Source of the DNA: Clostridiales bacterium
GTDB lineage: Bacteria > Bacillota > Clostridia > Oscillospirales > Oscillospiraceae
Assembly (NCBI GenBank): GCA_021200895.1
Contig: JAJQFX010000156.1
Location: 1-28,181 of the forward strand
Length of the DNA: 28,181 nt
Direction of reading: 5' to 3'
This document shows, in pieces, positions 10,346 to 18,442 of this stretch. Position 1 is the first letter of the stretch; every line of letters starts with the position of its first letter. The notes under the pieces are model-generated. The model had not been told where the DNA came from, made no database searches, and was given only the letters and a program-made list of their open reading frames with translations. Position numbers and translations under genes: made by a program.

Positions 10346-10846
10346 ATGATTGCTGCGCTCCAAAGCCTGTGGGTTTGGTTCACCTCTACCATCGCCGGTA
10401 AGGTACTCATCTCCTGCTTCGTCTCCATGCTGCCGGTGGTGGAGCTGCGGGGCGGTATCCCCATTGCGGTGGGCTTCGGCCTCGCGCCAAAGCTGGCTAT
10501 CCCCATCTGCGTCCTTGCGAACTGCATCCCCATCATCCCCATCCTGATTCTGTTCCAGCGGGTGCTGCGGTGGATGCGGCACCGGGGCGGCGTGGTGGGC
10601 CGCTTCGCCCTGTGGCTGGAGCACCACTGCAACAAGCACCGGGAGTTCCTGAACCGCTATGCGGGTATTGCCCTGTTCGTGCTGACCGCCGTCCCGCTGC
10701 CCGGCACCGGAGCCTGGACAGCCTCCATGCTGGCCTCCCTGGCCGGGGTGCGCATCCGCAACGCCGCCCCCGCCATCACCCTGGGGGTGTTGGCCGCCGG
10801 GGCCGTCGTCAGCGTCGTCAGCTACGGCGTGGCGTCGCTGTTTTAA
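10346..10846 (+). CDS. Small multidrug-export-type membrane protein (COG2426 family)
   Basis: A 166-residue integral membrane protein. The N-terminal phrase SMLPVVELRGGIPIA and the later TAVPLPGTGAWTASMLASL are hallmarks of the COG2426 family, named putative small multidrug export proteins although transport has hardly been shown. About four hydrophobic segments are visible: around residues 15-35, 45-65, the region of YAGIALFVLTAV, and the C-terminal TLGVLAAGAVVSVVSYGVASLF. An open frame extends to 10226, but that overlaps the preceding gene. The ATG at 10346 has a GAAAGGG site and fits the family start. Substrate unknown. Confidence 0.82.
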   Translation: MIAALQSLWVWFTSTIAGKVLISCFVSMLPVVELRGGIPIAVGFGLAPKLAIPICVLANCIPIIPILILFQRVLRWMRHRGGVVGRFALWLEHHCNKHREFLNRYAGIALFVLTAVPLPGTGAWTASMLASLAGVRIRNAAPAITLGVLAAGAVVSVVSYGVASLF

Positions 10847-10907
10847 ACCACCAACCCACGCGCAATCCGCCCCCAGAGTGCATAGGATGCTTTGGGGGTG
10901 ACGATTT

Positions 10908-11225
10908 ATGCTGACTGCATTGCTGGCGCTGGGGGCGGCCTTCGGGCTGTGCTGCCTGGTGTGGATGATTTACGGCTGGTTGGTGCTGAGCGGGGCCCGG
11001 GGGAGCGATGTCTCCGTCCGGCTCTCCGCCGTTGGGGACGGTTCGGAGGCCGAGGCCGCGCTTCGTGCTCTGGGCTGGCTGTCCGCTGACCGGCTGCTGG
11101 ACGCCCGCATTGAAGTGACGGACGATGGGCTGACAGAGGAGGGGCGCGCCTGCCTGCTGCGGGCCGTCCGGGGGAAGCCCCATATAACGATACGAACGCC
11201 GCAGACGGATTCGGAGCGCCGCTGA
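10908..11225 (+). CDS. Small single-pass membrane protein of unknown function
   Basis: A 105-residue protein with one N-terminal membrane segment (about residues 3-29, rich in Leu, Ala and Trp) and a soluble, charged remainder. A GGGGGTGA ribosome site sits a few bases ahead of the ATG. The tail contains ITIRTPQTD near the end and a helix rich in Ala, Glu and Leu before it, which makes it look like an anchored small soluble domain. I do not recognise a family. It lies between the COG2426 gene and recD2 on the same strand, and coupling with recD2 is possible (34 bp). Confidence 0.65.
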   Translation: MLTALLALGAAFGLCCLVWMIYGWLVLSGARGSDVSVRLSAVGDGSEAEAALRALGWLSADRLLDARIEVTDDGLTEEGRACLLRAVRGKPHITIRTPQTDSERR

Positions 11226-11259
11226 ATCCCAGGCGCGGCTGATTAGGATGGTGAACGCA

Positions 11260-13488
11260 ATGGAAAAGACTGAGCTGGAGCAGCTGGAGGGGACCGTCTC
11301 TGCCGTGGTTTTCCAGAATCGGGAGAACGGTTACTCCGTGCTGCGGCTCAAGGCGGGCCGCGAGGAGGCGGTGACGGTGGTGGGCGTCCTGCCGGGGGTC
11401 TGCACCGGAATGTACCTGCTGCTGGAGGGCAGCTGGCAGAGCCATCCCAACTATGGCCGTCAGTTCCGGGCGGAGCGGGGGGAGCAGCAGCTCCCCACCG
11501 AGACGGACGCCATCCTGGCCTACCTCTCTGCCGGGGTCATCAAGGGCATCGGCCCCAAGCTGGCCCAAACGCTGACCAGCACCTTCGGTGCGCGCACCTT
11601 TGAGGTACTGGAATCCCAGCCGGAGAAGCTGGCGGAAATCAAGGGCCTCTCCCTGAAAAAGGCCCGGGCCATCCAGTCAGAGTTCCTGCAAAAGGCGGGG
11701 ATGCGCACGCTGCTGGAGTTCCTGTCCCAGCACAGCCTGCCCGCCGGGCTGGCCCTGCCCCTGTGGCACGACTACGGGCCAAAGGCTATCGAGATGGTGC
11801 AGGGCGACCCCTACCTTCTGGTGGACCCGGAGTTGGGGGTGCGGTTTGCCGACGCCGACCGCCTGGCCGCCCAGCTGGGCATCCGGGCGGACGACCCTCA
11901 GCGGGTGGAGGCGGGCATCCTCTACACCCTGACCCACAACCTGGACGTGGGCCATGTGTTCCTGCCCAGGGACAAGCTGCTGCCGGTGGCCGCACGGCTG
12001 CTCCGCAGCAGCGAGGGCACCCCCTCCCTGGAGACGATGGAGGAGGCGCTGGACGCCTTGCAGCTGCGGGGAGAAATCGTGATTGACGACATTGCCGGTC
12101 TCTCCGCCGTCTACCGGGCCGACCTCTATGAGGACGAGTGCTACATCGCCCTGCGCCTGAAGGAGATGCTGGGCCGGGAACTGCTCCCCCCTGCCAACAT
12201 CGAGGAGCTCATTGACCAGGTGGAGCAGCGGCAGCACCTGACCTACGCCCCCCAGCAGCGGGAGGCGGTGCGGCTGGCGGCCCGGAGCCAAATCATGCTC
12301 CTCACCGGCGGCCCCGGCACTGGCAAGACCACCTCTCTCCGGGGAATTCTGGGCCTCTTTGAGGCCACCGGGGTGAAAACCGACCTGGCCGCCCCCACGG
12401 GCCGGGCCGCGAAACGGCTCAGCGACCTGTGCGGCGTGGAGGCCACCACCATCCACCGCCTGCTGGGGGCGGGGTACGACCCGGCCAGCGGACAGCTGGC
12501 CTTCTCCAAGGATGAGGACGACCCACTGGAGGCGGAGGCGGTCATTGTGGATGAGATGTCCATGGTGGACATCCCCCTGATGGCCTCCCTGCTGCGGGCG
12601 CTGAAAGGAGGCTGCCGCCTGGTGCTGGTGGGCGACCCGGACCAGCTCCCCAGCGTGGGGCCGGGGCAGCTCTTTGACCATCTGATTCGCTCCGGCAAAA
12701 TCCCGCTGGTGCGGCTGACGGAGATTTTCCGCCAGGCCAGGGAGTCCGCCATCGTGATGAACGCCCACGCGGTAGACCAGGGGGAGTGCCCCGACCTCCA
12801 CAACCGGGGGAAGGACTTCTTCTTCCTCCGCAGGCCTGACCCGGAGCAGGCGGTGGAGACCATCGTAGACCTGTGCGTCCGGCGGCTGCCCCAGAATATG
12901 GGCATCCCCGCCGACCAAATCCAGGTGCTCTCCCCCACCCGCAAGTACATCGCCGGGACTGCTAACCTGAACACGGCCCTCCAGGCGGCGCTGAATCCAC
13001 CGGGGGCGGACAAGCGGGAGAAGCAGTACGGCGGCTTCACCTTCCGGGAGGGAGACCGGGTCATGCAGATTCGGAACAATTATGACATCCTGTGGCGGGA
13101 GCACCGGGGCGGCAAGGGCGGCATGGGCATTTTCAACGGGGACATCGGCGTGATAGAGTCCATTGACAGCCGCACCGAGTTAATGACCATCAACTTTGAA
13201 GGCCGGGTGGCGGAGTATACCTCCGATATGCTGTCCGAGCTGGAGCCGGCCTACGCCATGACGGTACATAAGGCCCAGGGCAGCGAGTACCGGGCGGTCA
13301 TCCTGGCCGCTGTCAACGGGGCCCCCAAGCTGCTGACCCGGGGCGTCCTCTACACCGCCATCACCAGGGCGAAGGATTTGCTCATCATCGTGGGGGAAGA
13401 GGGCGTCATTGCCAAAATGGTGGCCAATGACCGGCAGACCCGGCGGTACAGCGGCCTTCGGGCCAGGCTGATGGCGGAGGACGCCTAA
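11260..13488 (+). CDS. recD2: ATP-dependent RecD2-type DNA helicase
   Basis: A 742-residue superfamily 1B helicase, a 5'-3' DNA unwinding enzyme found in Gram-positives without RecBC. It begins with an OB-like N-terminal region (GTVSAVVFQNRENGYSVL), then helix-hairpin-helix repeats (IKGIGPKLAQTL, IKGLSLKKARAIQ). The motor follows: Walker A LTGGPGTGKTTS (about 350-361), Walker B VIVDEMSMVD (about 427-436), GDPDQLPSVGPGQ, and C-terminal TVHKAQGSEY and LYTAITRAK. I chose the ATG at 11260, which has a GGTGA site 5 nt ahead; an in-frame ATG 12 bp earlier has a weaker site. RecD2 contributes to replication-fork and repair processes. Confidence 0.94.
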   Translation: MEKTELEQLEGTVSAVVFQNRENGYSVLRLKAGREEAVTVVGVLPGVCTGMYLLLEGSWQSHPNYGRQFRAERGEQQLPTETDAILAYLSAGVIKGIGPKLAQTLTSTFGARTFEVLESQPEKLAEIKGLSLKKARAIQSEFLQKAGMRTLLEFLSQHSLPAGLALPLWHDYGPKAIEMVQGDPYLLVDPELGVRFADADRLAAQLGIRADDPQRVEAGILYTLTHNLDVGHVFLPRDKLLPVAARLLRSSEGTPSLETMEEALDALQLRGEIVIDDIAGLSAVYRADLYEDECYIALRLKEMLGRELLPPANIEELIDQVEQRQHLTYAPQQREAVRLAARSQIMLLTGGPGTGKTTSLRGILGLFEATGVKTDLAAPTGRAAKRLSDLCGVEATTIHRLLGAGYDPASGQLAFSKDEDDPLEAEAVIVDEMSMVDIPLMASLLRALKGGCRLVLVGDPDQLPSVGPGQLFDHLIRSGKIPLVRLTEIFRQARESAIVMNAHAVDQGECPDLHNRGKDFFFLRRPDPEQAVETIVDLCVRRLPQNMGIPADQIQVLSPTRKYIAGTANLNTALQAALNPPGADKREKQYGGFTFREGDRVMQIRNNYDILWREHRGGKGGMGIFNGDIGVIESIDSRTELMTINFEGRVAEYTSDMLSELEPAYAMTVHKAQGSEYRAVILAAVNGAPKLLTRGVLYTAITRAKDLLIIVGEEGVIAKMVANDRQTRRYSGLRARLMAEDA

Positions 13489-13499
13489 GCTGCCGGGGC

Positions 13500-13527
13500 T
13501 TGCAAAATCCGCGGATTCTGATACAAT
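13500..13527 (+). promoter_or_regulatory. Promoter of the CsoR-type gene with a palindrome in its spacer
   Basis: TTGCAA (13500-13505) and TACAAT (13522-13527) are 16 bp apart. The spacer holds a perfect 12-bp palindrome AATCCGCGGATT (13506-13517), a good place for a repressor. The start point near 13534 lies after an upstream in-frame ATG at 13529, so the protein start is 13559. That the CsoR protein itself binds here is inference. Confidence 0.6.
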
Positions 13528-13558
13528 AATGTTGAAAATCACCCCGGGAGGTGCTGAA

Positions 13559-13873
13559 ATGACAGAGGAAGAACATAGAGAAATGCACGAGGCGGGCGTC
13601 CCCCACAAGCACGAGCATACCAGCACCAAGGCTGTCCTGAACCGCCTCTCCCGGGCTATCGGCCATCTGGAGCACGTCCGGCAGATGGTGGAGGACGGGG
13701 AGGACTGCTCTGCGGTGCTGATTCAGCTGGCCGCCGTCCGCTCCGCCCTGACCAGCACCAGCCGGGTGATTTTGAAGGACCACATCGACCACTGCATCGT
13801 GGACGCGGTGGAGGAGGGCAATCTCCAGGCCATCGAGGATTTGGAAAAGGCCATCGACCAGTTTATGAAGTAA
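13559..13873 (+). CDS. CsoR/RcnR-family metal-sensing transcriptional repressor
   Basis: A 104-residue all-helical DUF156 regulator. The copper-type triad is intact: Cys50, His75 and Cys79, with the same spacing as Cys36-His61-Cys65 of CsoR. A His-rich N-terminal extension (His6, His10, His16, His18, His20) precedes the first helix and is reminiscent of nickel/cobalt sensors such as RcnR and InrS, so metal choice is not settled. GGGAGGTG precedes the ATG at 13559. No metal transporter or chaperone lies next to it, so its targets are elsewhere or it only controls itself through the palindrome in its promoter. A formaldehyde- or sulfide-sensing relative is less likely because the His is present. 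Confidence 0.88.
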   Translation: MTEEEHREMHEAGVPHKHEHTSTKAVLNRLSRAIGHLEHVRQMVEDGEDCSAVLIQLAAVRSALTSTSRVILKDHIDHCIVDAVEEGNLQAIEDLEKAIDQFMK

Positions 13874-13904
13874 TCCTGCCTGAGCACTCTTTTTCAAAAA
13901 CAGC

Positions 13905-13933
13905 TTGCACTCCCCGGAAAATCCGTGTAGAAT
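13905..13933 (+). promoter_or_regulatory. Promoter of the metallo-beta-lactamase-fold gene
   Basis: TTGCAC (13905-13910) and TAGAAT (13928-13933) are separated by 17 bp, about 45 bp ahead of the start codon at 13976. Confidence 0.6.
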
Positions 13934-13975
13934 GAAGTTATACAGGATGTAATATCACGACTTGGAGGTAGCAGC

Positions 13976-15028
13976 ATGAGCAAGCAAGCGAAACAGCCCG
14001 GCTTTGAAAAGGAGCATTTCCGCATCCCGGAGGAGCAGAGGTGCCGTCAGAATCTCCCCATCCGTTCCGAGGTGCGAACCCAGAGAATCTATCAGGTCGA
14101 CCCCATTTCCGACACCTGCTGGGCCTACATGAAGCTATTGCGTGAGCGGGACAAGACGAAAACAGTCTATGACATTGACCCCTATGTGGAGGTCTACCAG
14201 TTCCGGGAGAACATTTACGGCTTCCTGATGGAGAGCCTGGACGGCATGGGCGATGTGTGGATGTACCTGGTAGTGGGGCCGGAGCGGGCGCTGCTGGTGG
14301 ATACCGGCTTCGGCCTGGGCGACCTGAAAGGGCTGTGCGACAAGCTCACCGGCGGCAAGGAACTCTATGTGGTCAACACCCACTGCCACTTTGACCACGC
14401 CTATGGCAATTCGCAGTTTGACCGCATCTACTGCCACGAGTATGAAGTGCCCAGTATGCAGGCCCTGGATGAGCATTTGTGGGATTACCTCTTTGAGGAG
14501 GGCACCGGCCGCTGCATCTGGACGGAGTTTGACCGCTCTGACCTGATTGGTTTCCGGCCCTATGAAATCGTGGGCTGCCCGGACGGTTACACCTTCGACT
14601 TGGGCGGCGGCCATGAGGTGGAGTTGGTTCACCTGGGGGGCCACACCCCCGGCCACGCCGGTTATCTGGACAAAAAGGACAAGGTGTTCTTCGCCGGTGA
14701 CGACATCGTCAGTATGCGGGTGGGCGTCGGCAGCGTCGGGCCGGACAACCCCTACAGTGAGCGCGCCTCTGTGGCGACCATGGGGGCCGCCATGCAGCGG
14801 CTGGCCGCCCGGATGGACGAGTTCGACCATGTGTTCAGCGGCCACTTCGTCACCGACCTGGAAAATGTCGCGGTTCAGCATATGGCAGACGCCTGCGCAC
14901 GGGCCCTGTCTGACCCGGAGCACGGCTGGGTCAGCCGGGAGGAGACTCCTCGCGGCATCCAGTACCAGACGTATGTGGAGGGTCTTGGCACTTTGGCCTA
15001 CAGTGACCGCACTTTGGGGAATCGCTGA
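13976..15028 (+). CDS. Metallo-beta-lactamase-fold hydrolase
   Basis: A 350-residue hydrolase with a binuclear metal site. Ligands visible are His136, His138, Asp140 and His141 in THCHFDHAYGN, His223 in GGHTPGHAGY, Asp242 in FAGDDIV, and His290 in FSGHF. The N-terminal 75 residues are polar and carry no signal peptide, so it is cytoplasmic. The substrate is unknown: the family includes thioesterases, lactonases and glyoxalases, and this long N-terminal form is common in gut Clostridia. GGAGG lies ahead of the ATG. The gene is single and ends at a strong hairpin shared with the opposing MATE gene. Confidence 0.88.
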   Translation: MSKQAKQPGFEKEHFRIPEEQRCRQNLPIRSEVRTQRIYQVDPISDTCWAYMKLLRERDKTKTVYDIDPYVEVYQFRENIYGFLMESLDGMGDVWMYLVVGPERALLVDTGFGLGDLKGLCDKLTGGKELYVVNTHCHFDHAYGNSQFDRIYCHEYEVPSMQALDEHLWDYLFEEGTGRCIWTEFDRSDLIGFRPYEIVGCPDGYTFDLGGGHEVELVHLGGHTPGHAGYLDKKDKVFFAGDDIVSMRVGVGSVGPDNPYSERASVATMGAAMQRLAARMDEFDHVFSGHFVTDLENVAVQHMADACARALSDPEHGWVSREETPRGIQYQTYVEGLGTLAYSDRTLGNR

Positions 15029-15066
15029 ACAAACGCTGCGCTTTCACGATTTCCTTCCAAAAAACA

Positions 15067-15105
15067 CGGGAGGAACGCCCTGTATAGGCGTTCCTCCCGC
15101 TTTTT
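15067..15105. terminator. Bidirectional intrinsic terminator
   Basis: A perfect 13-bp stem (15067-15079 with 15087-15099) and 7-nt loop is followed by CTTTTT on the plus strand and, read from the minus strand, by TGTTTTTT. It lies between convergent genes (metallo-hydrolase and MATE pump) and can serve both. Confidence 0.9.
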
Positions 15106-15156
15106 ACGTTTTATGACAGGTGCGGTTCAGGGTTCCGGCCAAATCACAGCATCGCT

Positions 15157-16458
15157 TCACGCCCCGGCCCGCCGCACCAGCAGGACGGACAACGCCACGC
15201 TCCACGCCGTACTGATGTAGGTAGCGAGGTAAAACCCGGCGTATCCTGCCCGCGGCACCAGGAGCATACAGGCTGCAACATTCACTGCCATGGTGGAGAT
15301 GCTGGAAACCAGGCAGAGCAGCATCTTTTGCCGCCCCCGGAGCCGGGCCTCCTGGACGTGCCGCACCACGGCGAACAGATAGGACGGCGCTTCAAAGGTC
15401 AGAAGGGCGGAGCCGTAGGCGACGACCTGGCTGTCCCCGGAGAACAGCCGGAGGATGGGCCTGTTCAGCAGCACACAAAGCAGCACCAGCCCTCCGGTCA
15501 GTACAAAGAGGATGCGATACGCCGCCCGGATGCCCACGCGGATGCGTTCCGTCCGGCCCAGAGCGGCATTCTGGGCGATGAAGGTGACCAGCGCCTGAGC
15601 CGTGCCATAGACGAAAATCATCAGAAAGGTGGACACCTTGCTGGCGCAGCTGAATCCCGCAATGGCGGCCACGCCCAGCCCGCCCGGCAGGCTTTGCTTC
15701 AGGACGGAAACGATGGCGCCGGACATCTGCTGGAGGGTGTTGGGGGGCGCCAGGCGGCCAATTTCCTTCATATAGCTGACCTTCAGCATGGAGCGGCGGA
15801 AGCCGGAGGTCAGGACAGACCGCCGGAGCCAGAGCAGTACCCCCGCGCAGCCCGTCAGCTGGGCCAGGGCGGAAGCCAGCGCCGCACCGGCCACCCCCAG
15901 CCGCGCCACCAGGATGAGATCCAGCCCGATGTTCAGCGCCGAGGTGAACAGGACGAGGTACAGCGGCGTTTTGGAGTCCCCGCAGCCGATGAGGATCTGC
16001 CGCGAGAGGTCGTAGACCATTTGAAAGGGCAGGCCGATGAGGTAGATGCTGCCGTACAGCAGCGCCTGGGCAACGATTTCCTCCGGCGTGTTGATGAACA
16101 GCAGCAGGGGACGGAAAGCCGCCAGCCCCAGGGCCAGCATGACCAGGCCAATGACCGCATCCACAAAGAGTAAGTTGTACACCACCCCGGTCAGCTCCTC
16201 TTTGGTGGAGACCGGCTTGCGGGCGGCCACCAGCAGGTTGCCCCCCAGCTCCATGCCGCCGGAGAGGAACAGGAAGCACATCAGCAGGGTGGAGGCGTTG
16301 GACACCGCCGCCAGCGCGTTGGCGTCCAGCTTTAGCCCCACGATCATGGTGTCCACAATGGTATAGCACTGAGCGGCCAGCATACTCAGCACCACCGGCA
16401 GGGCGAAGCCCAGAAGGGATCTGCCGATGGGGCCCTCCGTCAATGATTTCTCTTGCAT
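15157..16458 (-). CDS. MATE-family multidrug efflux transporter
   Basis: A 433-residue polytopic membrane protein, a length that fits a 12-helix MATE exporter driven by sodium or proton flux. Family phrases are near the start (GPIGRSLLGFALPVVLSML, IVDTMIVG), in the middle (IGCGDSKTPLYLVLFTSALNIGLD, with VARLGVAGAALASALAQ) and in the second half (TFIAQNAALGR). GGGAGG precedes the ATG. A MerR regulator is divergently encoded, and the promoter has the 19-bp spacer and dyad that MerR proteins use for activation, so the pump is probably induced by a compound the regulator binds. Substrate unknown. Confidence 0.93.
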   Translation of the reverse strand: MQEKSLTEGPIGRSLLGFALPVVLSMLAAQCYTIVDTMIVGLKLDANALAAVSNASTLLMCFLFLSGGMELGGNLLVAARKPVSTKEELTGVVYNLLFVDAVIGLVMLALGLAAFRPLLLFINTPEEIVAQALLYGSIYLIGLPFQMVYDLSRQILIGCGDSKTPLYLVLFTSALNIGLDLILVARLGVAGAALASALAQLTGCAGVLLWLRRSVLTSGFRRSMLKVSYMKEIGRLAPPNTLQQMSGAIVSVLKQSLPGGLGVAAIAGFSCASKVSTFLMIFVYGTAQALVTFIAQNAALGRTERIRVGIRAAYRILFVLTGGLVLLCVLLNRPILRLFSGDSQVVAYGSALLTFEAPSYLFAVVRHVQEARLRGRQKMLLCLVSSISTMAVNVAACMLLVPRAGYAGFYLATYISTAWSVALSVLLVRRAGA

Positions 16459-16481
16459 TTTCCAGCGCCTCCCTCTACAAT
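16453..16481 (+). promoter_or_regulatory. Candidate promoter of the MerR gene
   Basis: TTGCAT (16453-16458) and TACAAT (16476-16481) with a 17-bp spacer read toward the regulator. The -35 box overlaps the MATE start codon. The predicted start point near 16488 lies at the edge of the MerR dyad (16492-16512), which would allow autorepression. Confidence 0.55.
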
Positions 16482-16484
16482 GAG

Positions 16485-16515
16485 AGTATAAACCCTACAG
16501 CTGCTGTAAGGTCAA
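16485..16515 (-). promoter_or_regulatory. MerR-type promoter and operator of the MATE pump
   Basis: On the minus strand TTGACC (16515-16510) and TATACT (16490-16485) are 19 bp apart, the long spacer typical of MerR-activated promoters. The spacer region holds a dyad, ACCCTACAG / CTGTAAGGT around CTG (16492-16512), with 8 of 9 positions matching. This is the standard MerR drug-sensor operator form. Confidence 0.85.
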
Positions 16516-16579
16516 GGGGCGGTGGACAAATCGTGAAAAAATTTCCGGCTTCTATTTCAAGACTGGCGACTTTGCGGAG

Positions 16580-17329
16580 TTGGCCGGGGTGAACAAGCGC
16601 ACCCTGCACTATTACGATGAGATAGGATTATTCCATCCCAACCATGTCGGGGAAAACGGCTACCGTTATTACGCCGTCAACCAGATGGATCAGCTGGCGC
16701 TGATCGTGACACTGCGGGATCTGGGGGTCAGCCTAAAGGACATCAAAACCTGCCTGGAGAGCGGGGACTCTGCGCTTTTCAGCCGGTTTCTGGCGGAGCA
16801 GAATCGGGAGATCGACCGGCTGATCCGGCAGCTGGAGCAGCGGAAGGGACTGCTCCAAAGCGTACTGGACAGCAACCGGGTCTTTCAGCGGTACCTGGAC
16901 AAGGGGTATCCCGTTCTCACCTTCCCGGAGGAGGCATATGAGCTTCTGCTGGATTTTGAGGCGGAGGCGTCCCGAGCGCCGGGGGAGATGGTGGTGGTGA
17001 ACTACCTGACGGACGGCCCTTATACCGGCCTCTGCATCCGGCAGGGCAGGCGGTTCCTGTTCCAAAAACGGAGGGACGGCGGCGGATGCATCCCCGCCGG
17101 AGACTACCTCTGCCGGTACAGCCGGATTCCGGCAGGAGAAAATCAGACCGCCTGCCTGAACCGTCAAGCGGAGGCCCTTCGGACACAGGCCGCCGTCCGG
17201 CAGCTCCGGCTGGAGGACTGTTTTTACGTCGAGTTTAACGACACCCTGGCCCGGAGCTGCGGTCAGGAGGAGGACTATTTTTCCATCCGTGCCCGGATCC
17301 TGGAAGCGGAATCGTCTGCCGAAGGATAG
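16580..17329 (+). CDS. MerR-family regulator of the MATE pump; start region looks frame-shifted
   Basis: The conserved frame from 16580 codes for 249 residues: a MerR helix-turn-helix (LAGVNKRTLHYYDEIGLF), a wing (GYRYYAVNQMDQL), a dimer coiled coil (about 80-120) and a C-terminal effector-binding domain like GyrI/BmrR. The frame clearly extends upstream as FYFKTGDFAE, the usual first residues of this family, but back to the stop at 16481 it has no ATG, GTG or TTG before 16580. A GTG at 16533 with a GGTGGA site 6 nt ahead is one base out of frame, across an A6 tract (16536-16541). A gain of one A, or a -1 slip, would restore the full protein. It could be a sequencing error, slippage-controlled expression, an ATT start at 16541, or a decayed gene. 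Family assignment is secure; the intact start is not. Confidence 0.8.
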   Translation: MAGVNKRTLHYYDEIGLFHPNHVGENGYRYYAVNQMDQLALIVTLRDLGVSLKDIKTCLESGDSALFSRFLAEQNREIDRLIRQLEQRKGLLQSVLDSNRVFQRYLDKGYPVLTFPEEAYELLLDFEAEASRAPGEMVVVNYLTDGPYTGLCIRQGRRFLFQKRRDGGGCIPAGDYLCRYSRIPAGENQTACLNRQAEALRTQAAVRQLRLEDCFYVEFNDTLARSCGQEEDYFSIRARILEAESSAEG

Positions 17330-17333
17330 CACA

Positions 17334-17362
17334 GGGCGGCATGGCAGTTTGCCATGCCGCCC
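17334..17362. terminator. Strong hairpin between convergent MerR and glucokinase genes
   Basis: A perfect 13-bp stem (GGGCGGCATGGCA with its complement, loop GTT) stands right after the MerR stop and 20 bp from the glucokinase stop. No T-run follows on either strand, so it is a weak or factor-assisted terminator at best. Confidence 0.5.
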
Positions 17363-17381
17363 CAAATGCGGTTGGATTTGA

Positions 17382-18323
17382 TTACAGAATCAACCGGGCG
17401 CAGCCGTAGATTCCGGCGTCGTTCCCCAGTTCGGCCACCACCACGGGGGTGGACTTGGAGACGTGGAAGGCGTAGCGCTCGAAATACTTCACGATGGCGT
17501 CGATCAGGACTGCCCCGGCCCGGCTCATGCCGCCGCCGATGACGTAGACCTCCGGGTCCATGGTCACGCCCACGGCGCTCATGGCCCGGCCCAGATACTC
17601 GCCGCAGCGGTCCACGATGCTCAGGGCCACCTCGTCCCCCTCGCGGGCGGCGTCGCAGATGTCCTTGGCGGAGATGTCCTCCATCTCCCGGAGCATGGAG
17701 GGGCTGTCAGATTCCTCCAGCATCAGCTTGCCCATCCGCACGATGCCTGTGGCGGAGGCGTACTGCTCCAGGCAGCCGTAGTTGCCGCAGGCGCAGGGCA
17801 CCGTCTCCGACGGGTTGACGCACATATGGCCCACCTCGCCGCCGGCGCCGTTGCTGCCGGCTACGATTTTGCCGTTCATCACAATGCCGCCGCCGACGCC
17901 GGTACCCAAGGTGAACATGGCGATGCTGTCATGGCCCTTGCTGCCGCCCATCCACATTTCACCCAGGGCGGCCACATTGGCGTCGTTGCCGCAGGCTACG
18001 TTGGGGATGGTGGGCAGCAGCTCGTTCATCCGGTCCACCACGTTAAAGATGCCCCAGCCCAGGTTGACGCACTTGTACACCGTGCCGTCCTCGCTCACCG
18101 GGCCGGGCACGTCGATGCCGATTCCCTTGACCTCGTAAGTAGGAATGTTCTGCTCCTTCATCTTCAGGGTGACGGCTTTGGCGATGTCCGGCAGGATGTT
18201 CACGCCGTCCAGCTCGGTGCGGGTGGGGATTTCCCACTTCTCCAGCAGGGTGCCGTCCGTCTTAAACAGACCCATCTTAATTGTTGTTCCGCCAATGTCC
18301 ACGCCAAAGGCATACGTTCTCAT
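17382..18323 (-). CDS. glcK: ROK-family glucokinase
   Basis: A 313-residue sugar kinase of the ROK family that makes glucose-6-phosphate from glucose and ATP. Seen: the phosphate-binding DIGGTTIKMGLF near the N-terminus, CGNDANVAALGE with the catalytic Asp, TLGTGVGGGI, the sugar-contacting EVGHM and the ROK zinc motif CACGNYGCLEQYAS. Length is typical for Gram-positive glucokinases. AAAGGAG precedes the ATG. It is a single gene, with phosphofructokinase about 8 kb away on the same strand. Specificity for glucose rather than N-acetylmannosamine or fructose is inferred from overall resemblance to GlcK. Confidence 0.92.
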   Translation of the reverse strand: MRTYAFGVDIGGTTIKMGLFKTDGTLLEKWEIPTRTELDGVNILPDIAKAVTLKMKEQNIPTYEVKGIGIDVPGPVSEDGTVYKCVNLGWGIFNVVDRMNELLPTIPNVACGNDANVAALGEMWMGGSKGHDSIAMFTLGTGVGGGIVMNGKIVAGSNGAGGEVGHMCVNPSETVPCACGNYGCLEQYASATGIVRMGKLMLEESDSPSMLREMEDISAKDICDAAREGDEVALSIVDRCGEYLGRAMSAVGVTMDPEVYVIGGGMSRAGAVLIDAIVKYFERYAFHVSKSTPVVVAELGNDAGIYGCARLIL

Positions 18324-18384
18324 TCGCGATGCACTCCTTTGTCAAATTTTAGTACGCCGTAACGGCGCTACAAAGCTAATTTTT

Positions 18385-18413
18385 ATTATACAGGATGTGG
18401 AGCCGTTTTTCCA
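18385..18413 (-). promoter_or_regulatory. Candidate promoter of the glucokinase gene
   Basis: A perfect TATAAT (18390-18385) has a weak TGGAAA (18413-18408) 17 bp upstream on the minus strand. The leader of about 55 nt holds a small hairpin (CGCCG/CGGCG, 18353-18365) just ahead of the ribosome site. Confidence 0.5.
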
Positions 18414-18442
18414 GCCCCAATCTTCTAAAACAGCGTTATTTT

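Noticed and set aside
13529..13558. Upstream ATG that would lengthen the CsoR protein by 10 residues
   Set aside because: It falls at or before the predicted transcription start and lacks a ribosome site; 13559 has GGGAGGTG.
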